Of a stretch of DNA of 5,713 nucleotides, positions 1 to 5,393 are shown piece by piece. The position numbers were made by a program, and so were the translations under genes. Below the pieces are notes generated by a model. The model made no database searches. It worked only from the letters and a program-made list of their open reading frames with translations, and was not told where the DNA came from. Origin of the DNA: Akkermansiaceae bacterium. Its GTDB lineage: Bacteria; Verrucomicrobiota; Verrucomicrobiia; Verrucomicrobiales; Akkermansiaceae. Position 1 is the first letter of the stretch; each line of letters opens with the position of its first letter. Location: positions 1 through 5,713 of the forward strand of contig JARFPV010000586.1 of the NCBI GenBank assembly GCA_029288115.1, given 5' to 3'.

Positions 1-390
1 AGTGACCTGATCGAGTACCTTGAAGGGGTACGTGAAAAAATCGACTACGTGAGCAGCCGTGTCGAGCGCTGGGAAGTTTCCACATCGAATGGCGATTTCA
101 GCGCACTCTGTCTGCCACGAGCAGAAGATATGATCGACGACGCATCAGGAGGGCTTGCCCGTTATATTCTTGTCAACGGGCTGGATAGCGAGATTGCGGC
201 CATCGTTTATCCGGACAGCCGTGGTGAAGGATATGGTCTCGCCAGATTCCAGGATCATCCACAACTCGATTTCACCCGTGTGCAGGAAGATCAGGATGTG
301 CATTTCGCGCACAACAGTGGGTTTTTGTGCAAAACAAGTGCTGCCGAGAAAGACCGACTCAATGAGCTGCTCGCAGGTGCCTGGCAGTGA
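1..390 (+). CDS. C-terminal part of an unassigned protein, possibly a DHH- or MYG1-type hydrolase (5' truncated)
   Basis: The frame is open from base 1 to a TGA at 388-390, so the gene begins upstream of the window; the GTG at 49 is an internal codon, not a likely start. About 129 residues are visible. They start with a helical stretch (YLEGVREKIDYVSSRVERW), then a beta-rich part with YILVNGLDSEIAAIVYPD, then GYGLARFQDHPQLDF and VHFAHNSGFLCKTS near the end. The combination of a 'YPD' strand, a 'GYGL.RF' strand and a 'H..GF' strand resembles the C-terminal substrate-binding part of DHH-family phosphoesterases or of MYG1/UPF0160 proteins, but the catalytic N-terminal half that would decide is missing. 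The protein is soluble, with no membrane segment in the visible part. It is separated from the next gene by 59 AT-rich bases. Coding is secure; function is a weak guess. Confidence 0.6.
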   Translation, partial: SDLIEYLEGVREKIDYVSSRVERWEVSTSNGDFSALCLPRAEDMIDDASGGLARYILVNGLDSEIAAIVYPDSRGEGYGLARFQDHPQLDFTRVQEDQDVHFAHNSGFLCKTSAAEKDRLNELLAGAWQ

Positions 391-403
391 GATGAGAATA
401 ACT

Positions 404-429
404 AAAAATAATTACGGCGTTTATTTTTA
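404..429 (+). terminator. A/T-only inverted repeat, possible weak terminator
   Basis: AAAAATAA at 404-411 pairs with TTATTTTT at 421-428 around a 9-nt loop; T403 and A429 add one more pair. It lies 14 bases after the stop of the first gene. With no G-C pairs the stem is weak, although the right arm also serves as a T-rich tract. It may instead be ordinary AT-rich promoter sequence for the next gene. Confidence 0.25.
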
Positions 430-449
430 TTCAGTGTATTGAATGAAGT

Positions 450-1211
450 ATGATTTCGAAATTTATAAAACCCAAAGTGGGCATGGTTTCCAGATTAAGA
501 ATGCTCGTAGGGTTTTATACAATTTTCACATTGTCCCCGTCACTTGCCAAGGAGTTCACCACGCCCAAGCAAGACAGGAAAGGCATTACCGAGGAAGCTC
601 GCGTCGATGCCAAGCTACCCAACGTGCTGATTCTTGGTGATTCGATTTCAATCGGCTACACCAGACAGGTTCGCAAGGGACTGGAAGGAAAAGCCAATGT
701 GTTCCGTGCCAAAGCCAACTGCGGTGACACCCCGCGTGGACTAGAACACATCGACAAATGGTTGGGTGATAAAAAATGGGACGTCATTCACTTTAACTGG
801 GGCTTGTGGGATCTTTGTTACCGAAACCCGGAATCAAAAGCGCAAGGCAGGCGCGATAAAAAGAATGGCACGCTTTCCACGCCACTCCCTGAGTATGAGA
901 AGAACCTGGAAAAGCTCGTTATCCGGCTGAAGAAAACCGGAGCAACCTTGATCTGGGCAAGCACGACTGTGGTGCCTGAAGGGGAGGTGGGACGCTTTGT
1001 GGGTGATGATGTCAAATACAACACCGCTGCCGCTCGCGTCATGAAAAAGCACAGCGTGGCGATCAATGACCTGCACAAGCTTTCTGCCTCCTTCCCTCCG
1101 GAGATGTTTACCAAACCCGGCGATGTGCATTACAAGCCGGAAGGCTCTGCGAAACTCGCCGAGCAGGTGGTGAAGGTGATTTCCAAGCATCTCGTCCACC
1201 AAGCTAAATAA
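450..1211 (+). CDS. exported SGNH/GDSL-family hydrolase
   Basis: A 253-residue serine esterase/lipase-type hydrolase of the SGNH fold, which typically deacylates carbohydrates or lipids. All four blocks are visible: LILGDSISIGY (nucleophile Ser65), CGDT (oxyanion Gly92), HFNWGLWDL (Asn116), and PGDVHY with Asp225 and His227 two residues apart as in the catalytic dyad. YNTAAARVM and the post-histidine KPEGSAKLAEQ are also usual for the family. The N-terminus is a signal peptide: basic residues, hydrophobic MLVGFYTIFTL, and a probable cleavage after SLA near residue 33, so the enzyme acts in the periplasm or outside. There is no good Shine-Dalgarno. ATG at 450 is used, but ATG at 483 would give a shorter, more typical signal peptide. 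A terminator follows, so it is probably monocistronic. Substrate cannot be read from the sequence; acetylated polysaccharide is plausible given the PVC context. Confidence 0.9.
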   Translation: MISKFIKPKVGMVSRLRMLVGFYTIFTLSPSLAKEFTTPKQDRKGITEEARVDAKLPNVLILGDSISIGYTRQVRKGLEGKANVFRAKANCGDTPRGLEHIDKWLGDKKWDVIHFNWGLWDLCYRNPESKAQGRRDKKNGTLSTPLPEYEKNLEKLVIRLKKTGATLIWASTTVVPEGEVGRFVGDDVKYNTAAARVMKKHSVAINDLHKLSASFPPEMFTKPGDVHYKPEGSAKLAEQVVKVISKHLVHQAK

Positions 1212-1219
1212 GCCAATTC

Positions 1220-1236
1220 ACAGCCATCATGGCTGT
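1220..1236 (+). repeat. short perfect inverted repeat after the SGNH hydrolase gene
   Basis: ACAGCCAT and ATGGCTGT face each other around a single C, starting 9 bases after the stop codon. A real RNA hairpin would use about six pairs with a five-base loop. Only TTT follows directly, with another TTTT slightly later, so on its own it would be a poor terminator. It may assist the one at 1275. Confidence 0.35.
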
Positions 1237-1274
1237 TTGTCTGAAGTTTTCTCCATGGAACAGCATGGGAATCA

Positions 1275-1305
1275 TTGTGCTGTCTGTGAGCACAAATATT
1301 TTTTT
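1275..1305 (+). terminator. Rho-independent terminator of the SGNH hydrolase gene
   Basis: TTGTGCT (1275-1281) pairs perfectly with AGCACAA (1289-1295) around a 7-nt loop, followed by ATA and a run of seven T (1299-1305). It isolates the hydrolase gene from the sigma factor gene, whose promoter begins five bases further on. Confidence 0.65.
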
Positions 1306-1309
1306 GGGA

Positions 1310-1337
1310 TGTAACAAAATCCACCCTATGGCGGTTA
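1310..1337 (+). promoter_or_regulatory. putative ECF-type promoter of the sigma factor gene
   Basis: TGTAAC (1310-1315), a 17-base spacer, then GGTTA (1333-1337), continuing as CCTAGTG to 1344. The 'AAC'-type -35 element is characteristic of ECF sigma factors (Bacillus SigX and SigM sites are similar). The same elements with exactly the same spacing occur at 4190-4217 and 5327-5354 before the two secreted-protein genes, which suggests autoregulation. The -35/-10 assignment is by pattern only. Transcription would then start around 1343-1348, leaving almost no leader. Confidence 0.55.
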
Positions 1338-1347
1338 CCTAGTGAAC

Positions 1348-1896
1348 ATGTTTTCAAAGCGCAACGACAAGAATGATAATCCTGAAGATCTTCAGGCGTT
1401 CATCAAGCTCCTGACTGAACATCAGGGGAATCTTCGTGCGTTTATCGTTTCGCTGATGCCCGGGAGTCCGGATGTGGCAGATGTTTTGCAGGAAACCAAT
1501 CTCGTGCTCTGGCAGAAACGTAAGAAATTTAAGCTAGGCACGAATTTCGTGGCGTGGAGTTTTCAGATTGCACGCTACGAGGTGCACCGCCAGCGCGACC
1601 GCAACCGACAAAACCAGCGTGTCACGTTTTCAAATGAGCTGATTGACCTGCTTGGTGCTGACAAGAACGAGACAATAGAAGGGGAAAAACTGCATGCCGC
1701 ACTGGATGTTTGCCTGGAGAAGCTGAGTCCAGCGCAGCGGGTGCTGGTCAAACAAAGATACACCCCGGGGCACTCATTGGAAGATTATGCCGCACAAAGC
1801 GGTCGATCAGCAGGCAGCTTGCGTATAGCCTTGCTGCGCATTCGTGAGTCACTGCGGCGTTGCATCGAGAAGAACCTTGCCACTAAACTGCCATGA
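1348..1896 (+). CDS. ECF RNA polymerase sigma-70 factor, Rhodopirellula/Verrucomicrobium type
   Basis: About 182-184 residues, normal for an extracytoplasmic-function sigma factor that redirects RNA polymerase to a small regulon. Numbered from the GTG at 1342, region 2 spans about residues 17-84, with DVADVLQETNLVLWQK as the core-binding helix and FVAWSFQIARYEVHRQR as the -10-contacting part. Region 4 spans about 122-175, with LSPAQRVLVKQRY and a helix-turn-helix around SLEDYAAQSGRSAGSLR. The ending IRESLRRCIEK matches the PVC-specific group. Two starts are possible: GTG at 1342 or ATG at 1348. ATG is preferred because the GTG lies inside the AGTG shared with the other promoters and may belong to the promoter. 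There is no Shine-Dalgarno, and the mRNA may be leaderless. The stop overlaps the next gene's ATG by four bases, so the partner is co-translated and is probably its membrane regulator. Confidence 0.92.
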   Translation: MFSKRNDKNDNPEDLQAFIKLLTEHQGNLRAFIVSLMPGSPDVADVLQETNLVLWQKRKKFKLGTNFVAWSFQIARYEVHRQRDRNRQNQRVTFSNELIDLLGADKNETIEGEKLHAALDVCLEKLSPAQRVLVKQRYTPGHSLEDYAAQSGRSAGSLRIALLRIRESLRRCIEKNLATKLP

Positions 1897-4160
1897 ACAT
1901 GAACGACTTGGAGACTCGGATGCTGCGCATGCTCGACGGCGAGTTGTCCGCCGATGAGGCCGCAGAGCTGGAGCAGGTGCTAATCGCCAGTCCGGAGGCA
2001 CGGGCGGTCTGGCACAGGGTCTCGCATATCCACAGTGCGTTGGAAACCCGATTTGCCGCCAGCCAAACCATTGCCGAATCGGTTCCCGTGCCGATGAGCC
2101 GCGTTCTGGAGGAGCAGCGCCGCAAGGTCATCCGTATTTCGGTGATGGGTGCGGCAGCAGCCGTGGTGATCGTTGCTGCTGTGTTATGGATGATATCCTC
2201 ACCTGAGCCTGAGCCCGGGACGGCGAGCTTTCGAGTCGCCTCAGGCACGGCTTTCAGACTCTCTCACAATGCATCGGGAAAGGCGCCCATGGGCAACAGC
2301 CTGACGGTAGGGTCGAGCCTGATTATCGAGCACGGCGTGGCAGAAATACGGTTGCCTCATGATGTACGTGCGCTTGTCGAAGGGCCTGCATTGTTAACCA
2401 TGCAGGATGACCGCACTCTGAAATTTGACACAGGGCGTGGACTCTTTGAGGTCCCGACAGAGCAGGGTCAAGGATTCACTGTGATTACACCGCACCAGCA
2501 GATCGTTGATCTGGGCACATCCTTTGCCATCGATGTGAATCCGGGAAACAGAATGGTCAACCTGCATGTTATCGATGGGCAGGTGCGGGTGGATACACTC
2601 GATGGAAATGAAGGTGAGGTATTGCAGGCACCTCGTAGTGTCAGGTTGGATGGTGGTAAGATTGACGGCAGTATTGCAATGGGAAACTTCCTGAAAAAGT
2701 TACCGGCAAAGCTGAAAACGATCTTCGAGGACGACTTTGAATACGGGCTGCTTGCGGAGCACCCATATTCGGTCACGATGGATCCATCCCTTGTGACCAA
2801 TCTGAAAGGTCGCCGGTCGGGTGGTATTTCTAGCGACCAACCTTGGACGTTCCGCACGACTTCCGGGGCACCGGATTCCATCCCAGTGAGAAATGCAGGC
2901 TTCGAAGAAGGAAAAGTGAAGCTCAGTCACGGCCAGCCGATCCCTGCGTGGTATCCTATCGCAGGAGGAACTGGCTGGGGCACGGACACCTCGCGCTCGG
3001 GACTGTTGCCGACGGAAGGAGAGTTCTTTGGCAGAGTGTTTTCCGGGCGGCGGCTGAAACAAAAGCTGCCAGTGCAGATTGTAGCGGGAACCACCTATGT
3101 GCTCACGGTTGATTGTGGGTTTGGGAGAAATTCTGTATCCACGATTCGCCTCTGGGGCAGCGACGCAGGGCCGGACGTGGCACTCGCAGAGAAAACCATC
3201 CATTCTAAAAGCAGCGGTTGGCGTAAAAACGAGCACCTCGTTTTCTCCGCCACAGAAGAACATGCCAGCGACCAAACGTTGGGTATCCTTCTCACCTGCA
3301 AATCAGGTGAGTTCGCAGCTTTTGACCGGGTCAGGCTGGGAACGCTCGATGGAACCCCAGCCGGTATTTTAACGCATGACGGAATGCCCTCCGCCACCGA
3401 TGCCAAGTCTCCGCCGCAAATCATTTCCCTGTTTCCCAAGGCCAACAGCACCGATTTTCATCCCAGCCATGCAATGCGTATGGTTTTCGACCAGCCCATC
3501 CGATCAGGTCAGGGGCGAGTCATCGTGCGCGATGAAGGCCGTGATCATGAAACGACTCTGATCGCAGGTTCGAAACTGCTCAAAATCGACGGTGGGACGC
3601 TAAGCTTCCTTCCCCGTCTCAGGCTCAAGGACGGCGAAACCTCCATGGGACACCTGAGTGGTTGGAAAATAAACGCATGGGCCGGCGTTTTCAACCCATC
3701 TGGGAACGGCACATGGTACCGCGATGAAATGCTCGACGACCAGAGCGACACAGAAGGTGCCCTCGCCACGATGCACGGCCCCATCATGGCAACCATTCAG
3801 CCCAACCCCTCTGGAAAAGGGATCTCCCGCGATATCGGCACCATCACAGCTGATACCCGATACATGGTCACCACCGCCGTGGGTGTCCGGTCCAATACGC
3901 CAGCCGATTCAGGAAAGTTCGCAGGCTACGTCATGCGTCTCCGTTCTGGAGATACCCTGCTCGCGGAAATCAGCAGCTCAGCTCCACCCTGTGCGCCCAA
4001 TAACCTCGCCAACGTAGGTTTTTCCTGGGACTCGTCGGCATTGCCCGAGGGCGTCGCAGCAGGAGATCCTCTGGTCCTTGAAATCGCCCCTCACGCGGGA
4101 ACTGATGGCTATCTCGATATCGATGCCATCCGGGTGACAGCCACAGCCCTGCAGGACTAG
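1893..4160 (+). CDS. FecR-like membrane regulator (putative anti-sigma factor) with large extracytoplasmic ectodomain
   Basis: A 755-residue single-pass protein. Residues 1-55 form a helical cytoplasmic anti-sigma-like domain (LDGELSADEAAELEQVLIASPEAR). Residues about 83-101 are one membrane segment. Residues about 155-235 carry the FecR fold (VEGPALLTM, GLFEVPTEQG, IVDLGTSFAIDV, VNLHVIDGQVRVDT). The rest is extracytoplasmic: a beta-sandwich at about 332-484 that begins NAGFEEG and ends FDRVRLGTL, an SbsA/Big_5-like Ig segment at about 507-580, and a second beta-sandwich at about 588-750 that ends LDIDAIRVTA. Both sandwiches look like carbohydrate-binding or PEP-CTERM-type jelly rolls. It overlaps the sigma gene by ATGA, so it is coupled to it. 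The inferred role is to hold the sigma factor and release it on an outside signal, perhaps a glycan or envelope state. No TonB receptor gene is adjacent, unlike classical FecR systems. The final codons are inside the 143-bp repeat. Confidence 0.85.
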   Translation: MNMNDLETRMLRMLDGELSADEAAELEQVLIASPEARAVWHRVSHIHSALETRFAASQTIAESVPVPMSRVLEEQRRKVIRISVMGAAAAVVIVAAVLWMISSPEPEPGTASFRVASGTAFRLSHNASGKAPMGNSLTVGSSLIIEHGVAEIRLPHDVRALVEGPALLTMQDDRTLKFDTGRGLFEVPTEQGQGFTVITPHQQIVDLGTSFAIDVNPGNRMVNLHVIDGQVRVDTLDGNEGEVLQAPRSVRLDGGKIDGSIAMGNFLKKLPAKLKTIFEDDFEYGLLAEHPYSVTMDPSLVTNLKGRRSGGISSDQPWTFRTTSGAPDSIPVRNAGFEEGKVKLSHGQPIPAWYPIAGGTGWGTDTSRSGLLPTEGEFFGRVFSGRRLKQKLPVQIVAGTTYVLTVDCGFGRNSVSTIRLWGSDAGPDVALAEKTIHSKSSGWRKNEHLVFSATEEHASDQTLGILLTCKSGEFAAFDRVRLGTLDGTPAGILTHDGMPSATDAKSPPQIISLFPKANSTDFHPSHAMRMVFDQPIRSGQGRVIVRDEGRDHETTLIAGSKLLKIDGGTLSFLPRLRLKDGETSMGHLSGWKINAWAGVFNPSGNGTWYRDEMLDDQSDTEGALATMHGPIMATIQPNPSGKGISRDIGTITADTRYMVTTAVGVRSNTPADSGKFAGYVMRLRSGDTLLAEISSSAPPCAPNNLANVGFSWDSSALPEGVAAGDPLVLEIAPHAGTDGYLDIDAIRVTATALQD

Positions 4161-4172
4161 ACACATATTTCA

Positions 4173-4201
4173 GAAAACGTGAATTTTCCTGTAACGTTTT
4201 C
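4173..4201 (+). promoter_or_regulatory. 8-bp inverted repeat overlapping the -35 element (operator or terminator candidate), copy 1
   Basis: GAAAACGT (4173-4180) and ACGTTTTC (4194-4201) are perfect inverted arms around 13 bases. The right arm covers the last two bases of the TGTAAC element. It is unchanged in the second copy (5310-5338) but absent from the sigma gene promoter. It could be an operator for an added regulator, or a weak terminator for the sigma-fecR mRNA. Confidence 0.4.
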
Positions 4202-4217
4202 AGCATCGGACAGGTTA
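4190..4217 (+). promoter_or_regulatory. putative ECF-type promoter of the PEP-CTERM gene
   Basis: TGTAAC (4190-4195), a 17-base spacer, GGTTA (4213-4217), then TCCAGTG to 4224. Elements and spacing match the site in front of the sigma gene, with 10 of 12 bases identical from GGTTA through AGTG. Transcription would start near 4224-4228, giving an untranslated leader of about 30 bases with no obvious Shine-Dalgarno. Confidence 0.55.
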
Positions 4218-4256
4218 TCCAGTGTAAGTATTGAATAACACACATATATACTAGCC

Positions 4257-5084
4257 GTGAAAACACACAACACACCCACACTTATTTCCTCACTTTTTGC
4301 CTTTGGGGCTATGGTCGTGACAGCTGGCACAGTCAGCCCTAGTTTTAATGTCGACCCTGCTTCGGTGGGGATTGATACAACCGGTGACGATGTCAAGGAT
4401 TGGGGTTACTTCCTGCCCAATGCTGATTTTCTGGCTGGAGTTAGTTTGGACCAACAGGACGGCGTAAATTTTGACAGTCTCAAAGCTGACTACACCGGCC
4501 CCGGTGATGGAACCGGAACTTTCGCTATTGACCCTGCCACCAACAGCAAGGCTGTTTCTGGCATCGGTGCCGTGACGATCACCGAGCGGGCCGAGGCTGA
4601 ATACTCGAATGGAAGCACATCGCTCTGGCAATTTACCGTGGATGATGGTCTCAGTCCTGTGAGTGGAACGTTTACTCCGCTTGGGGCGGTCAACGGTGTT
4701 GCCGGCGGCGAGGACATCTTTAATATCACATTCAACAATTTGGGTGCTGGAACATCAACTGTGACCCTATACATGGCACACTCAAACACAGGTCGTAAGT
4801 TTGACGCAACAATAGATCTCACCGCTTCCGACGGTAACGACTCCGGCGCTGTTCTTTCGGACACAATCGGGGGCGGCGATGGCAATACCTATTTCACATT
4901 TACCACTGTAGTCGACACCACCGATCCCTTGGCCGATCTCTCGATTTCGATCGATTCGAACACTGGAGGTAGTGGACAGTTTGCCTTCGCTGGCTATACC
5001 GTCACCAGCCCCATCCCCGAGCCGTCCACCACTGCCCTTCTCGGCCTTGGTGGCCTTGCCCTGATCCTGCGCCGCAGGAAGTAA
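4257..5084 (+). CDS. PEP-CTERM sorting-domain secreted protein
   Basis: A 275-residue exported protein of unknown specific function. Residues 1-24 are a signal peptide (MKTH..., hydrophobic SLFAFGAMVV, cleavage probably near TAG). The middle is Asp/Gly/Thr/Ser-rich and beta-strand-like, with FNITFNNLGAGTSTVTLYM and ATIDLTAS as visible strands and no catalytic motif. The C-terminus is a textbook PEP-CTERM signal: IPEPSTTALLGLGGLALIL, then RRRK (residues 253-275). In known systems this tail is recognised by an exosortase and the protein is delivered to the surface or extracellular matrix. The GTG start is supported because the second repeat copy has ATG at the same position, followed by the same MKTH codons. 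A strong terminator follows. The upstream promoter motif suggests control by the neighbouring sigma/FecR pair. Confidence 0.9.
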   Translation: MKTHNTPTLISSLFAFGAMVVTAGTVSPSFNVDPASVGIDTTGDDVKDWGYFLPNADFLAGVSLDQQDGVNFDSLKADYTGPGDGTGTFAIDPATNSKAVSGIGAVTITERAEAEYSNGSTSLWQFTVDDGLSPVSGTFTPLGAVNGVAGGEDIFNITFNNLGAGTSTVTLYMAHSNTGRKFDATIDLTASDGNDSGAVLSDTIGGGDGNTYFTFTTVVDTTDPLADLSISIDSNTGGSGQFAFAGYTVTSPIPEPSTTALLGLGGLALILRRRK

Positions 5085-5103
5085 ACATCTCAGGATATTT
5101 TTC

Positions 5104-5139
5104 AAACCGGGTCGGGCGTCATGTCCGACCCGGTTTTTT
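5104..5139 (+). terminator. strong Rho-independent terminator of the PEP-CTERM gene
   Basis: AAACCGGGTCGG (5104-5115) pairs perfectly over 12 bp with CCGACCCGGTTT (5125-5136) around a 9-nt loop, and the T run continues to 5139. It begins 20 bases after the stop codon. Confidence 0.93.
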
Positions 5140-5171
5140 ATTCTGGACGGCCCCGCACCCAGCTTCACTCA

Positions 5172-5201
5172 ACCTGGAGTCCGCATCTGCGGATTCTAGG
5201 T
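5172..5201 (+). repeat. 30-nt imperfect palindrome forming a 13-pair RNA hairpin
   Basis: ACCTGGAGTCCGC (5172-5184) pairs with GCGGATTCTAGGT (5189-5201) around the tetraloop ATCT. Eleven pairs are Watson-Crick and two are G.U when read as + strand RNA (5176/5197 and 5179/5194). No T run follows, so it is not a normal terminator. A Shine-Dalgarno starts two bases downstream. It could be a REP-type element, a structured leader or the end of an old insertion. Confidence 0.6.
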
Positions 5202-5202
5202 C

Positions 5203-5208
5203 AAGGAG
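5203..5208 (+). promoter_or_regulatory. Shine-Dalgarno AAGGAG before the mini-ORF
   Basis: AAGGAG is followed by five bases and ATG at 5214. It is the only near-perfect ribosome binding site noticed in the window; the larger genes lack one. It sits directly after the 5172-5201 hairpin. Confidence 0.45.
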
Positions 5209-5213
5209 TAGGT

Positions 5214-5297
5214 ATGAACGCGAACTTTTTACGAGGTAGATCCTCTCCATGCCCGAAGGAATTCATCACGGTGACAGCCACACCCCTGCAGGACTAG
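5214..5297 (+). CDS. 27-codon mini-ORF fused in frame to a copy of the fecR tail
   Basis: ATG at 5214 opens a 27-residue reading frame ending in TAG at 5295-5297. The first 17 codons (MNANFLRGRSSPCPKEF) have no counterpart in this window. The last ten (ITVTATPLQD) are the duplicated end of the FecR-like protein (IRVTATALQD) in the same frame, stop included. There is no signal peptide or membrane segment. It may be a translated leader peptide, since it has a strong ribosome binding site. It may equally be the remnant of a larger gene joined to the repeat by deletion, or chance. Codon evidence is too short to decide. Confidence 0.25.
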   Translation: MNANFLRGRSSPCPKEFITVTATPLQD

Positions 5298-5309
5298 ACA
5301 CACATTTCA

Positions 5310-5338
5310 GAAAACGTGAATTTTCCTGTAACGTTTTC
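5310..5338 (+). promoter_or_regulatory. 8-bp inverted repeat overlapping the -35 element, copy 2
   Basis: Identical to 4173-4201: GAAAACGT and ACGTTTTC arms with 13 bases between. The region carries no substitution between the copies, although the flanking repeat has several. Confidence 0.4.
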
Positions 5339-5354
5339 AGCTTCGGGCAGGTTA
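5327..5354 (+). promoter_or_regulatory. putative ECF-type promoter of the last secreted-protein gene
   Basis: TGTAAC (5327-5332), 17 bases, GGTTA (5350-5354), then TCCAGTG. Two spacer bases differ from copy 1 (5342 and 5347), but both elements are unchanged, so the duplicated promoter looks intact. Confidence 0.55.
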
Positions 5355-5393
5355 TCCAGTGTAAGTATTGAATAACACACATATATACTAGCC

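Larger units (their letters stand above)
4127..4269 (+). repeat. 143-bp direct repeat, copy 1 (fecR tail, intergenic region, first codons of PEP-CTERM gene)
   Basis: Matches 5264-5406 at 136 of 143 positions by eye, without gaps (offset 1137). Differences are at 4131, 4132, 4146, 4166, 4205, 4210 and 4257. The copy includes the last ten codons and TAG of the FecR-like gene, the whole intergenic promoter region and the first four codons of the following gene. Identity stops sharply on both sides. Confidence 0.97.

Noticed and set aside
155..442. 95-codon + strand frame overlapping the first gene
   Set aside because: It is an out-of-frame shadow of the truncated first gene, with Arg/Ser-rich composition and no domain features.
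443..640. 65-codon frame starting at ATG 443, overlapping the SGNH hydrolase start
   Set aside because: The other frame has a signal peptide and all SGNH blocks; this one has neither and stops early.
1883..2248. 121-codon minus-strand frame over the sigma/fecR junction
   Set aside because: It runs antisense to the well-supported anti-sigma domain and membrane segment, and its Ala/Thr/Ser runs reflect the antisense of that region.
2700..3275. 191-codon open frame on the minus strand
   Set aside because: It lies wholly inside the FecR-like gene, has no recognisable domain, and its composition follows from the opposite strand's codons.
4781..5168. 128-codon minus-strand frame covering the end of the PEP-CTERM gene and its terminator
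   Set aside because: It reads through the terminator hairpin and the antisense of the PEP-CTERM tail, so it is not a credible gene.
5104..5201. Two consecutive hairpins as a CRISPR or attC-like array
   Set aside because: The first is a standard terminator with a T run and the second is unrelated in sequence; there are no spaced repeats.
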